A stretch of DNA of 64,000 nt from Chitinophagaceae bacterium (GTDB lineage: Bacteria; Bacteroidota; Bacteroidia; Chitinophagales; Chitinophagaceae), in contig JALNZE010000014.1 in NCBI GenBank assembly GCA_023229465.1, positions 18,113 through 82,112 of the forward strand, written 5' to 3'. Under the pieces are notes generated by a model. That model made no database searches. It was not told where the DNA came from and worked only from the letters and a program-made list of their open reading frames with translations. A program made the position numbers and the translations under genes. Of the stretch, positions 8,968 to 18,005 are shown one piece after another; the first letter of the stretch is position 1; each line of letters starts with the position of its first letter.

Positions 8968-10005
8968 TTAAAGATAATTTAATGTTCTCAGATAGTTTCG
9001 AACATAATCCTCCACCCCTTCTTCCAGAGAATAAAATGCTTTTGGATAACCCGCATCCACCAGCTTTTTCATATTAGCTTCGGTAAAATACTGGTACTTA
9101 TCGCGTATATCTTCAGGCATATCAATAAAAACAATATTGCAGGGAAGGTCCATTCCCGCAAAAGTGGCTTTCACCAGATCATTAAAAGCACGGGCAGTAC
9201 CCGTTCCTAAATTGTATAAACCATTTTTATCAATGCGCCATAAGCCTTGTACCATTGACTCCATCAGCCATCCGATAACGCTAACCACATCCTTCACATA
9301 TATAAAATCGCGTAATTGTTCGCCGTCTTTAACGCCTTGTTTATGGCTTTTAAAAAGTTTTACCACACCCTCCGTTTTAATCTGGTTAAAAGCATGCCAG
9401 ATCACACTTGCCATACGACCTTTATGGTATTCGTTCGGGCCATATACATTAAAGAATTTCAAACCGGCCCAGTAAGGGGGCCGGTGATTTGCGTTCGACT
9501 GCAGTATTGCCCACTTATCAAATTCATTTTTACTGATACCATAGGGATTAAGGGGATGCAATTTTTGGGGTAAATCATGATTGTCATCATACCCAAATTC
9601 ACCGGCTCCATAAGTAGCCGCAGAAGAAGCATAAATGAGGGGAATGGATTGATGGGTACAGTATTCCCAGATATCTTTCGAATACTGCACATTCAATACT
9701 TCATGAATAGAGTAGTCAAATTCAGTGGTATCCGTTCTGGCTCCTAAATGGATAACCAGGCTCAGCGCTGGCTGATGCGTTTCCAGCCAGTCAAATAAAG
9801 CATGCCGCTCAACTACCTGGGCAAACGCTTTGGATTCCCAGTTCTTTCTTTTTTCTTCCACCCCAAAATCATCCACTAATATCAGGTTACGATAACCCAT
9901 ATCATTCAGGTAACGGGCCATGCAGGAGCCGATAAAACCAGCAGCGCCCGTTAGAATAATGGCTTTATGGTTCAAGGGATTACTATGGGTGTCCTGATCG
10001 GTCAT
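8968..10005 (-). CDS. hldD: ADP-L-glycero-D-manno-heptose 6-epimerase
   Basis: Epimerises ADP-D-glycero-manno-heptose to the L-glycero form used in lipopolysaccharide inner core. The 345-residue short-chain dehydrogenase-type protein has the NAD(P) motif GAAGFIG (residues 20-26), the Tyr-x3-Lys pair Y155/K159 in 'NPYGISK', and the segment 'FFNVYGPNEYHKGRMAS', which is diagnostic for HldD. It is encoded 2 nt after the purL stop, so the two are almost certainly co-transcribed, although the pathways differ (purine versus envelope). Presence of hldD indicates a heptose-containing LPS core. Confidence 0.93.
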   Translation of the reverse strand: MTDQDTHSNPLNHKAIILTGAAGFIGSCMARYLNDMGYRNLILVDDFGVEEKRKNWESKAFAQVVERHALFDWLETHQPALSLVIHLGARTDTTEFDYSIHEVLNVQYSKDIWEYCTHQSIPLIYASSAATYGAGEFGYDDNHDLPQKLHPLNPYGISKNEFDKWAILQSNANHRPPYWAGLKFFNVYGPNEYHKGRMASVIWHAFNQIKTEGVVKLFKSHKQGVKDGEQLRDFIYVKDVVSVIGWLMESMVQGLWRIDKNGLYNLGTGTARAFNDLVKATFAGMDLPCNIVFIDMPEDIRDKYQYFTEANMKKLVDAGYPKAFYSLEEGVEDYVRNYLRTLNYL

Positions 10006-10007
10006 CG

Positions 10008-12218
10008 TTATTGGTTATTCAGCAGTTTCTCAATGGCCGTATCATATTTTTCTTTCCATTCAATACTATTTCCCCAGTCCTCGCCATTTACCATGATCTT
10101 TCCTTCTGTTACCCTACCCAATTCAGTAACCGGAATACCTGCCGCTTTGGCTTTCAGTTGTAATCCTTCTGCCTGTAGCTTTGAACAGGAAACAACTACC
10201 CTGCCCTGGGCCTCACCAAACCAATAGGCATCTTTCCTGGTTTCAGCTGTTGCGGTAACATTGAATCCAAGATCATTGGTAAATGCGCTCTCCAGTAAGG
10301 TTATCGTCAATCCGCCTTCGCTGATATCATGTGCGCTATTGACGCGCTTTTCTTTAATGATGGCTGATACAAATTCCTGTATGCCCAGTTCTTCATCCAG
10401 GTTAAAATAAGGAGCAGGTGAGTATGTCACTTTTTTAAGTTTATGTAAATACTCGGATGAACCGATATCGTTTTGTTGTTTACCAATCAGGAGAATCACA
10501 TCGCCTGCATTTTTAAAATGCAACGTCATGCGATTATCAAAATCATCAATGATACCTACCATTCCAATAGTAGGGGTAGGGTATACAGGACCATCCGGAT
10601 TCTGGTTGTAAAAGCTCACATTACCACCTGTTACCGGTGTTTTAAATTTACGGCAGGCATCACCCATTCCGGTAACTGCTTTTACAAATTGATAGTATAC
10701 TTCCGGGTCATACGGATTACCAAAGTTGAGGCAGTTGGTAACACCAATGGGTTCGCCGCCACTGCAAACAATATTTCTTGCGGCTTCTGCCACAGCGATC
10801 ATGCTACCCTGGTAAGGATCTGCAAAAACATATTTACTATTACAGTCCACTGTTATGGCCAATGCCTTACCGGTACCTTTTGCCAAAATCACACAGGCAT
10901 CACTTGGTGCATTGGTAGAAGCATTGTTTGTACCTACCATGCTATCATATTGTGTATACACCCAGCGTTTGGATGCTATATTAGGTATCTGTACCAGTTC
11001 TGTGGCTACTGATTTCAGATCACTAACATCCTCTACACTATTTATATCGAATGATTTGATTTTTGTAAAATAAGCAGGCTCCTTATATTCCCTGGTATAC
11101 TGCGGTGCACCACCACCTAATACCAATTCATAAGCAGGAATTTCAGCTTCCAGTACACCATGCCTATAAAATGTAAGCAGCCCATCGTCAGTAACCACAC
11201 CAATTTCACTGCAACTCAGGTCCCATTTTTCGAAAACGGCTAAAACCGCCGCTTCTTTACCTCTTTCAACTACTACCAGCATACGTTCCTGGCTCTCACT
11301 CAATAAAAGTTCCCATGCCTTCATGTTTTTTTGGCGCGTAGGAACCTTATCAAGGTCAATACGCATGCCCACTCCCCCTTTTGCACTCATTTCCGCGGTA
11401 GAACAAATGATGCCTGCGGCACCCATATCCTGCATACCAATTACAGCACCGGTTTCAATTACTTCCAAACAGGCTTCCAGTAATTTTTTTTCCTGAAAAG
11501 GGTCACCTACCTGAACAGCCGGAAGTTCTTCCGTACTGTCTGCCGTAATATCCGCGGAAGCAAAAGAAGCGCCACCAATACCATCTTTGCCGGTGGCACT
11601 ACCAACAAATAAAACAGGGTTGCCGGTTCCCGTGGCTGTGGCACTTACCATTTTGCTGGACTGCATAATACCTACGCTCATGGCATTCACCAATGGATTG
11701 GTATGGTAACAATCTTCAAAATATACTTCACCACCAACAGTGGGTACACCAAAGCAATTTCCGTAATGACCAATACCATGAACGATACCGCTTAAAAGAC
11801 GTTGTGTTTTTTTATCCTGAAGATTTCCAAACCGGAGACTGTTTAATGAAGCAATCGGCCTTGCACCCATGGTAAAGATATCCCGCTGAATACCACCCAC
11901 ACCTGTTGCCGCGCCCTGAAAAGGCTCGATGGCGCTTGGGTGATTATGGCTTTCTATTTTAAATACTACGCCAAACCCATTCCCCATATCCATCAATCCT
12001 GCATTTTCCTCACCGGCAGCTACTAACATACGGCCGCCATCCCTTGGTAATGTTTTTAACCATTTGATCGAGTTTTTATAACTGCAATGTTCACTCCACA
12101 TGCCACTAAAAGCGCATAATTCAGTGAAGTTGGGAACACGACCTAATTTTTGTTTAATAGATTCAAACTCTTCGGCAGTTAAGCGGAGTTTTTCGGCAGT
12201 GGTAACGGTAATTTCCAT
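10008..12218 (-). CDS. purL: Phosphoribosylformylglycinamidine synthase subunit PurL
   Basis: Converts FGAR to FGAM with ATP and ammonia in purine synthesis. The 736-residue form (start MEITVTTAEKLRL, ATG 12216-12218) is the short PurL II type, which works with separate PurQ and PurS subunits; neither is in this window. Visible family segments: 'FSGMWSEHCSYKNS', 'ENAGLMDMGNGFGVVFKIESHNHPSA', 'GVGGIQRDIFTMGARP', and the repeated AIRS-type halves with 'DMGAAGI' and 'SAHDISEGGL'. The longer frame to 12296 adds 26 residues not found in the family. First gene of a purL-hldD-proC run. Confidence 0.97.
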   Translation of the reverse strand: MEITVTTAEKLRLTAEEFESIKQKLGRVPNFTELCAFSGMWSEHCSYKNSIKWLKTLPRDGGRMLVAAGEENAGLMDMGNGFGVVFKIESHNHPSAIEPFQGAATGVGGIQRDIFTMGARPIASLNSLRFGNLQDKKTQRLLSGIVHGIGHYGNCFGVPTVGGEVYFEDCYHTNPLVNAMSVGIMQSSKMVSATATGTGNPVLFVGSATGKDGIGGASFASADITADSTEELPAVQVGDPFQEKKLLEACLEVIETGAVIGMQDMGAAGIICSTAEMSAKGGVGMRIDLDKVPTRQKNMKAWELLLSESQERMLVVVERGKEAAVLAVFEKWDLSCSEIGVVTDDGLLTFYRHGVLEAEIPAYELVLGGGAPQYTREYKEPAYFTKIKSFDINSVEDVSDLKSVATELVQIPNIASKRWVYTQYDSMVGTNNASTNAPSDACVILAKGTGKALAITVDCNSKYVFADPYQGSMIAVAEAARNIVCSGGEPIGVTNCLNFGNPYDPEVYYQFVKAVTGMGDACRKFKTPVTGGNVSFYNQNPDGPVYPTPTIGMVGIIDDFDNRMTLHFKNAGDVILLIGKQQNDIGSSEYLHKLKKVTYSPAPYFNLDEELGIQEFVSAIIKEKRVNSAHDISEGGLTITLLESAFTNDLGFNVTATAETRKDAYWFGEAQGRVVVSCSKLQAEGLQLKAKAAGIPVTELGRVTEGKIMVNGEDWGNSIEWKEKYDTAIEKLLNNQ

Positions 12219-12316
12219 GATGCCGCGAAGGTAAGAAAGTAGGCGTAAGAGGCAAGATGAAGTTTTACAGAAGCTATCTGCAAACTTAAAAACCATCTCT
12301 TCCAGGGAAATGGCTT

Positions 12317-12445
12317 CTAAGCAAAATTTCCTGCCTCTCTGCTTTCTGTCTTCCTGTTACCGTTTCCTTCCAATTTGTCCCATGGCCATTGGGCCATTGT
12401 TTGAATACTGATAAATAAAGCTGCGGCAAGCCCTAATTTTTGCAT
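12317..12445 (-). pseudogene. Truncated GIN-domain-like secreted protein remnant
   Basis: A 42-codon frame starting MQKLGLAAALFISIQTMAQ (a good signal peptide) followed by 'GNGNRKTESREAGNF'. This matches the usual N terminus of Bacteroidota 'head GIN domain' (DUF2807) secreted proteins, where 'GNG...TE.R...F' leads into the beta-helix, but it stops there at a TAG. No continuation was found in any frame before the purL start. I read it as the stump of a deleted gene, though a tiny secreted peptide cannot be excluded. Confidence 0.4.
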
Positions 12446-12632
12446 AACAATTTGTTTTTCATTTTAAACGATGCATCTATGGAATGAGTTACAAACGCAA
12501 TAATTTAATATAGTTGCTCCCTAATAAATTATATAAAATTTATATTAATATATATTCTATGTTTATATTTTTCCACATTTTCTACCATTTTTTTAGATAA
12601 TAGCTTCCTGTAGCACGTTTTTGTTATAATTA
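12446..12632. other. AT-rich intergenic stretch upstream of glnN, no gene seen
   Basis: Very AT-rich sequence between the GIN-like remnant and the glnN promoter, with runs such as ATATAAAATTTATATTAATA. No open frame of coding character, hairpin with a T-tract or tRNA was seen. It may hold upstream regulatory sites for glnN. Confidence 0.4.
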
Positions 12633-12662
12633 TTTGTAGATTTGACTGTCTTTGTATTTTTG
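12633..12662 (+). promoter_or_regulatory. Bacteroidota-type promoter of glnN
   Basis: TTTG at 12633-12636 (-33) and TATTTTTG at 12655-12662 (-7) with 18 bases between. The start of transcription should be near 12669, which leaves about 15 nt before the ATG at 12684 and rules out the longer open frame beginning at 12642. Confidence 0.7.
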
Positions 12663-12683
12663 ACTGTCAAAAAAATTAAAATT

Positions 12684-14876
12684 ATGTCTTTACGATTTAC
12701 AGCGATTGGTAATATTACCAAAGATCCAACCGGTATACCGGAATCCTCCAGCCAAAAAATCACTGCCATTTTCAATGAGGATGTTTTTACAGTAAAAACC
12801 GCCCGTGAATTTTTGAGTGATGAAGCGTATAAAAGCCTAACTACCAGCATTAGGGGTGGTAAAAAAATTGACCGTATTGTTGCTAACCAAATTGCCAATG
12901 GCATTAGAGCCTGGGCTGAAGCCAAAGGAGTTACACACTATACACACTGGTTTCAACCACTAACCGGAAGTACCGCAGAAAAGCACGACTCATTTTTTAC
13001 ACTGAAAAGCGATGGTACCGCTATCGAAGAATTCGATGGCGCCGCCTTAATACAACAGGAACCTGATGCTTCTTCCTTCCCGAGCGGTGGCTTACGGGCA
13101 ACTTTTGAAGCCCGTGGATATACTGCATGGGATCCTTCCTCCCCTGCTTTTATCATTGAGATCGGGAAAGGAAAAACTTTGTGTATTCCAACTATTTTCG
13201 TCTCTTATACAGGTGAATCATTAGACTACAAAGCTCCTTTATTAAAAGCCCTGGAAGCATTGAATAAATCTGCTGTAGACGTTTGCAATTATTTTGATAA
13301 AAATGTAACCAAAGTAACCGCCACATTAGGCTGGGAACAGGAATATTTTGTTATTGATGAGTCGCTTGCCAATGTTCGTCCGGATTTGGTTCAGTGTGGA
13401 CGCACCGTTTTCGGCGCCGCACCTGCTAAAGGACAACAACTGGAGGACCATTATTTTGGATCTATCCCTGAAAGAGTGTATGCATTCATGAGAGATTATG
13501 AAACAGAAGCCTATAAACTGGGTATTCCTTTACGTACCCGCCACAATGAGGTTGCCCCTTCACAATTTGAGTGTGCCCCTATTTTTGAAGAAGTAAATAT
13601 CGCGGTTGACCACAATACTTTATTAATGGACGTGATGACCCGTGTGGCTAAACGTCATAAATTGGTTGTTTTGCTACACGAAAAACCATTTGCCGGTATC
13701 AACGGAAGTGGTAAGCACAATAACTGGAGCATGGCTACTGATACCGGTGTAAACCTTTTGGCCCCTGGCAAAACGCCAAAGACCAACCTAATGTTCCTTA
13801 CCTTCTTCGTGAATATCATTAAAGCAGTTCATGATCATGCGGATATCATGAGAGCAGCTATTGCATCTGAACCCAATGATCACCGTTTAGGCGCTAACGA
13901 AGCGCCTCCTGCTATCATCTCTGTTTTTGTGGGTCAATACCTTTCCAAGGTTTTATCTGATGTAGAAACCAGGGTAAATACCAAATTTGATGAACAGGAT
14001 GAAGCTATCCTGAAACTGGATCTGCACCGCAGTATTCCGGAACTGATGCTGGATAACACTGACAGAAACAGAACTTCTCCTTTTGCTTTCACCGGTAATA
14101 AATTTGAATTCCGCGCGGTAGGTTCTTCTGCCAACTGTGCCATCTCCATGACAGTACTTAACACCATCATGGCCGATACGCTTAAGAAATTCAAAATTGA
14201 TGTGGATACCCTGATTGAAAAAGGTGATAAGAAAGAGATTGCTATCATGCAGGTGATACAGAAATATATTGTTGAAAGCAAAAAAGTATTGTTCGAAGGG
14301 GATGGATACAGCGATGAATGGCATCATGAAGCGGAACGCCGTGGCTTACCTAACCTGAAAACCACGCCTATTGCTTTAGACGCATTGATTTCAGATAAAG
14401 CTAAAAAATTGTTTGAATCAAATGGTGTATACAGCCATACTGAACTGGAAGCGAGACATGAGATAGAACTGGAAAAATACATTAAGAAAGTGCAGATCGA
14501 AGGCCGCGTTATGGGTGATCTGGCCATCAACCATATTTTACCTGCCGCTATCAAATATCAGAATGATTTATTAACCAACGTAAACGGACTGAAAGCTGCC
14601 GGCTTACCTGAAACAGCCTATGCAAGTCAGATGGGTATCCTGAAAGCAGTGAGCGAACATATCCAGGTAATCAACACGAAAGTGCATGAGATGGTGGAAG
14701 CCAGGAAAATCGTTAATAATATCGATAACACACGCACCAAAGCTATCGCTTATGAAAGCCAGGTTAAAGCCGCATTCTTTGATACTATCCGCTACCATGT
14801 TGACAAACTGGAGCATTTAGTAGATGACGATTTGTGGACCCTTCCCAAATACCGCGAAATGTTGTTTTTAAGATAA
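12684..14876 (+). CDS. glnN: Type III glutamine synthetase
   Basis: Joins ammonia and glutamate to glutamine with ATP. The 730-residue length is typical of GSIII (about 720-730), unlike the 350-470 residues of GSI/GSII. Family segments visible: 'THWFQPLTG' and 'KHDSFF' (N-terminal GSIII signatures), 'GWEQEYFVID', 'LEDHYFGSIPERV', 'RTRHNEVAPSQFECAPIFEE' (ATP/metal site) and 'HEKPFAGINGSGKHNNWSM'. The start MSLRFTAIG was chosen because it lies just downstream of the promoter at 12633-12662. It is monocistronic, followed by a hairpin with a T-run. Main nitrogen-assimilation enzyme of many Bacteroidota. Confidence 0.97.
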   Translation: MSLRFTAIGNITKDPTGIPESSSQKITAIFNEDVFTVKTAREFLSDEAYKSLTTSIRGGKKIDRIVANQIANGIRAWAEAKGVTHYTHWFQPLTGSTAEKHDSFFTLKSDGTAIEEFDGAALIQQEPDASSFPSGGLRATFEARGYTAWDPSSPAFIIEIGKGKTLCIPTIFVSYTGESLDYKAPLLKALEALNKSAVDVCNYFDKNVTKVTATLGWEQEYFVIDESLANVRPDLVQCGRTVFGAAPAKGQQLEDHYFGSIPERVYAFMRDYETEAYKLGIPLRTRHNEVAPSQFECAPIFEEVNIAVDHNTLLMDVMTRVAKRHKLVVLLHEKPFAGINGSGKHNNWSMATDTGVNLLAPGKTPKTNLMFLTFFVNIIKAVHDHADIMRAAIASEPNDHRLGANEAPPAIISVFVGQYLSKVLSDVETRVNTKFDEQDEAILKLDLHRSIPELMLDNTDRNRTSPFAFTGNKFEFRAVGSSANCAISMTVLNTIMADTLKKFKIDVDTLIEKGDKKEIAIMQVIQKYIVESKKVLFEGDGYSDEWHHEAERRGLPNLKTTPIALDALISDKAKKLFESNGVYSHTELEARHEIELEKYIKKVQIEGRVMGDLAINHILPAAIKYQNDLLTNVNGLKAAGLPETAYASQMGILKAVSEHIQVINTKVHEMVEARKIVNNIDNTRTKAIAYESQVKAAFFDTIRYHVDKLEHLVDDDLWTLPKYREMLFLR

Positions 14877-14900
14877 ATTACTTTTTACCCGAGCAATACG

Positions 14901-14936
14901 GCCCCGTTCCTAAACTAAGTAACGGAGCTTTTTTTT
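14901..14936 (+). terminator. Probable terminator of glnN
   Basis: GCCCCGTT (14901-14908) can pair with AACGGAGC (14921-14928) with one C/A mismatch, followed by a T-run. Loop of 12 nt. A moderate hairpin, but correctly placed 25 nt after the stop. Confidence 0.6.
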
Positions 14937-15030
14937 CTTTCCTAAAAACGTTAATGGCTAACAAGCCGAATAACAACAGTAATGGTACAGCCGCCGGGAG
15001 GTGGTGGCAAATAAATCCTGCCCTTTTAAA

Positions 15031-16368
15031 TTATTTCATTTTGAATGATTCTAAAAATTTTGTGGTAAAATTTCCTTTTCTGAAATCTTCGTTCTGCATC
15101 AATTGCAAATGAAATGGAATGGTTGTTTTAACGCCTTCAATCACATATTCACTGAGCGCCCTGTACATGGTATCAATGGCTTCCTCCCTGGTTTGTGCAA
15201 CGGTAATCAGTTTTCCAATCATGGAATCATAATACGGAGGAATTACATAGCCCGCATAAACATGACTGTCTACCCGAACCCCATGACCGCCGGGTGTATG
15301 TAAAACAGTAATTTTTCCGGGCGATGGGCGGAAATCATTATAGGGGTCCTCTGCATTGATACGGCACTCAATAGCATGCATCTGCGGCTCATAATTCCTG
15401 CCGGAGATTCTTTCACCCATGGCAATCTTGATCTGTTCCTTAATCAGGTCAAAGCTTACCACTTCTTCCGTTACACAATGCTCTACCTGGATACGGGTAT
15501 TCATTTCCATGAAGTAGAAATTTCGATGCTTATCAACCAGGAACTCAATCGTTCCCACACTTTCATAATTAATAGCAGATGCGGCTTTAATAGCGGCTTC
15601 CCCCATTTTCTGACGTAATTCTTTGGTCATAAAAGGTGAAGGAGATTCTTCAACCAATTTCTGATGACGGCGCTGAATGGAACAATCCCTTTCACTCAAA
15701 TGACAAACATTTCCATACTGATCACCCGCAATCTGAATCTCAATATGTCGTGGTTCTTCCACGAATTTTTCCATATAAATCCCATCATTTTTAAAAGACG
15801 CAGCGGCTTCCATTTTAGCATTGGTATATGCTTTTTCTATTTCAGACTCTTCCCAAACCACACGCATTCCCTTCCCACCACCACCGGCTGTCGCTTTCAA
15901 AATAACCGGATAACCAACAACCCTGGCCAATGTTTTAGCTTCTTCAATACTAACCAGTAATCCTTCTCCCCCCGGTACTACCGGAACACCCGCTTTGATC
16001 ATGGTTTCCTTTGCAGTGATCTTATCACCCATTTTATTGATCATCTCAGGAGTTGGTCCGATAAATTTGATGCCGTGATCGGCACATATCTGAGAGAACT
16101 TGGCATTCTCAGCCAGAAATCCATAACCCGGATGCACCGCATCCGCATTGGTGATCTCAGCCGCTGCCATGATATGTGGAATATTGAGATAAGAATCTGC
16201 GCTGGCGGGTTTGCCAATACAAACCGCCTCATCAGCAAATTTTACGTGAAGGCTGTCTTTATCCGCGGTGGAATATACTGCCACTGTTTTAATACCCATT
16301 TCCCTACAAGTACGAATTACACGTAACGCAATCTCTCCCCTATTGGCAATTAATATCTTTTTGAACAT
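15031..16368 (-). CDS. accC: Acetyl-CoA carboxylase, biotin carboxylase subunit
   Basis: Carboxylates the biotin carried by AccB using ATP and bicarbonate, the first step of fatty acid synthesis. The 445-residue protein has the ATP-grasp layout: 'KILIANRGEIALRVIRT' at the start, the glycine-rich loop 'KATAGGGGKGMRVV' (about 155-170), 'EKFVEEPRHIEIQI', 'SPSPF', and the catalytic 'MEMNTRIQVEHCVTEEV'. It follows accB (125 nt) on the same strand, with a palindromic repeat in the spacer. In Bacteroidota some AccC-like proteins belong to propionyl-CoA carboxylase, but pairing with accB and efp fits acetyl-CoA carboxylase. Confidence 0.96.
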   Translation of the reverse strand: MFKKILIANRGEIALRVIRTCREMGIKTVAVYSTADKDSLHVKFADEAVCIGKPASADSYLNIPHIMAAAEITNADAVHPGYGFLAENAKFSQICADHGIKFIGPTPEMINKMGDKITAKETMIKAGVPVVPGGEGLLVSIEEAKTLARVVGYPVILKATAGGGGKGMRVVWEESEIEKAYTNAKMEAAASFKNDGIYMEKFVEEPRHIEIQIAGDQYGNVCHLSERDCSIQRRHQKLVEESPSPFMTKELRQKMGEAAIKAASAINYESVGTIEFLVDKHRNFYFMEMNTRIQVEHCVTEEVVSFDLIKEQIKIAMGERISGRNYEPQMHAIECRINAEDPYNDFRPSPGKITVLHTPGGHGVRVDSHVYAGYVIPPYYDSMIGKLITVAQTREEAIDTMYRALSEYVIEGVKTTIPFHLQLMQNEDFRKGNFTTKFLESFKMK

Positions 16369-16390
16369 CCTGTTAATTTGAAAGTTTGAA

Positions 16391-16473
16391 AATTTGAAAA
16401 TTTGAAAATGGCAGATGTAACAATCTTGTAATCTGATGATGAGAGGAATTGCTCATTTTCAAATTTTCAAATT
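16391..16473. repeat. Intergenic palindrome built of TTTGAAAA units between accB and accC
   Basis: Tandem AATTTGAAAA units at 16391-16410 are matched by a perfect inverted 20-base copy at 16454-16473 (CATTTTCAAATTTTCAAATT) around a 43-nt loop, with one more half-unit at 16478-16489. Similar low-complexity palindromes are common between genes in Bacteroidota. It could form a large hairpin between the two cistrons of the acc operon. Confidence 0.8.
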
Positions 16474-16493
16474 GCCTCATTTTCAAATTACCA

Positions 16494-16952
16494 TTAAGCC
16501 GGCTCTACCAAAAATAAAGGCTGATCATACTCTACCGGGCTTGCATCTTCCACCAGTACCTTTACAATAGTGCCTTTTATTTCACTTTCGATTTCATTGA
16601 ATAGCTTCATTGCTTCAATGATGCATACCACTTTTCCAGGAGTAATTTCAGTACCTACCTCAGCTAAAATGGGTTTATCCGGCGACTGGCGTCTATAAAA
16701 AGTGCCAATCATGGGACTTTTAACGGTAATCAGGTTATCCGCTTTAAGCGGTGCCACAGGGGCCGGTATGGCAGGGGGCGGAGCGGGGGCCGCTGAAGTG
16801 GTGTATACCTGTGGTGCAGGGGCAGCAACCGTAACTACTGCTTCCTCTTTCTGCTTGATGGTTACTTTACCATCCTTATCTTCTATACTGATTTCACCAA
16901 TATTACTTTTATTGATGATTTTGATCAATTCGTGAATTTGCTTTAAGTCCAT
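16494..16952 (-). CDS. accB: Biotin carboxyl carrier protein of acetyl-CoA carboxylase
   Basis: Carries the biotin that shuttles the carboxyl group between AccC and the carboxyltransferase. The 152-residue protein (ATG at 16950-16952, MDLKQIHELIKIIN) has the usual N-terminal helix-rich part, a flexible Ala/Pro linker (residues about 39-68) and a biotinyl/lipoyl domain (73-150) with the biotinylated Lys116 in 'IIEAMKLFNE'. The longer frame begins with TTG at 16961 and adds three residues; ATG is preferred. Downstream of efp by 241 nt and upstream of accC; efp-accB-accC is a common arrangement in bacteria. Confidence 0.97.
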   Translation of the reverse strand: MDLKQIHELIKIINKSNIGEISIEDKDGKVTIKQKEEAVVTVAAPAPQVYTTSAAPAPPPAIPAPVAPLKADNLITVKSPMIGTFYRRQSPDKPILAEVGTEITPGKVVCIIEAMKLFNEIESEIKGTIVKVLVEDASPVEYDQPLFLVEPA

Positions 16953-17193
16953 AAATGGCAAATTTTAGGGGTAAAAACAGTGATTTTGGGTCAAATAGTG
17001 GGGCAAAATAGCCTTTTTTTGATAAAACCATGGAATTTCTTTATTTCCCCATTTTCTCATTTTCAGTACGCCGGCTCAGGAAATATACTCATCATTAATG
17101 CCTTTAAAGAGCCCCAAAAAGGCAACCACCGGTTACCTTTCAATAGTTAGGCAGCTAGCTACCTATGTAAATTTCAGTTCATCAATAAAATGC

Positions 17194-17766
17194 CTATTTC
17201 TCTTCTTTCACCCTTTCTACATAGGATCCATCTTTTGTATTCACACGTATTAACTCGCCGTCTTCAACAAAAAGTGGCACCATCACTGTGGCGCCTGTTT
17301 CTACAGTAGCGGCTTTAAGGGCCCGGGTAGCGGTATCGCCCCTAAGACCTGGCTCACAATAAGTAATTTTTAATACTATTTTTTCAGGTAATTCGGCACC
17401 TATGGGTAGTTCGGTTTCGGTATTGATAAAAACAAAAATTTCAGAACCATCCATCAGAAACTGGGGAGAATCAATCATTTCTTCGGCCAATGCAATCTGC
17501 TCAAAAGTCTCATTATTCATCAGGTTATACCCCGAATCATCTTTATACAGAAACTGGAAAGCTTTCTTCTCAACACGCACCGGGAAAATATTTTCACCAC
17601 TGTTCCAGGTTTTTTCAATGGACCGTTTATTATCTACCCCCTTTAATTTGGCCCATACTTTGGCGGCTGCACGGGCAGTTTTGTTTTCGCCGAATTCTAC
17701 TACAGAATATAAGCTGCCGTCTAATTTTAGAATAAGGCCGCGGCTGATGTCGGATGTGGTTGCCAT
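17194..17766 (-). CDS. efp: Elongation factor P with Arg at the loop tip
   Basis: Binds between the P and E sites of the ribosome and rescues stalling at polyproline stretches. The 190-residue protein has the three beta-barrel domains of EF-P; the C-terminal 'GATVMVPLFVEDGELIRVNTKDGSYVERV' is typical. The domain I loop that carries the modifiable residue reads 'NKTARAAAK', with Arg32 at the tip. Aligned by eye it matches the 'NKSGRNAA' loop of rhamnosylated EF-Ps (EarP substrates) rather than the 'KPGKG' loop with Lys34 used by EpmA-type systems. No modification enzyme is encoded nearby. Start is the ATG giving MATTSDISRG. Confidence 0.96.
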   Translation of the reverse strand: MATTSDISRGLILKLDGSLYSVVEFGENKTARAAAKVWAKLKGVDNKRSIEKTWNSGENIFPVRVEKKAFQFLYKDDSGYNLMNNETFEQIALAEEMIDSPQFLMDGSEIFVFINTETELPIGAELPEKIVLKITYCEPGLRGDTATRALKAATVETGATVMVPLFVEDGELIRVNTKDGSYVERVKEEK

Positions 17767-18005
17767 GTTTTTGATTTTTAATGAATTACCCTTTCAGGCA
17801 GCCGCAAAAGTAGGGATTGGGAGTCAAATTCAAGAAAGCTAATTACTTACTGTTGCCTGGTGGCCGGTAAAAGACAGTTGATTCAAAACCAATTGCTTGT
17901 ACAAAAACAGGCGTAAAAAAATAATTATCCGTTAAAAAAAGAAGGATTCACAGGCTGCAATGCAAAATGGCCCGGTATCTAACAGGTATAATAAACCAAT
18001 ATCCC

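Noticed and set aside
10473..11012. 179-codon frame antisense to purL
   Set aside because: Entirely inside purL on the opposite strand, Cys/His/Ile-rich composition of a shadow frame.
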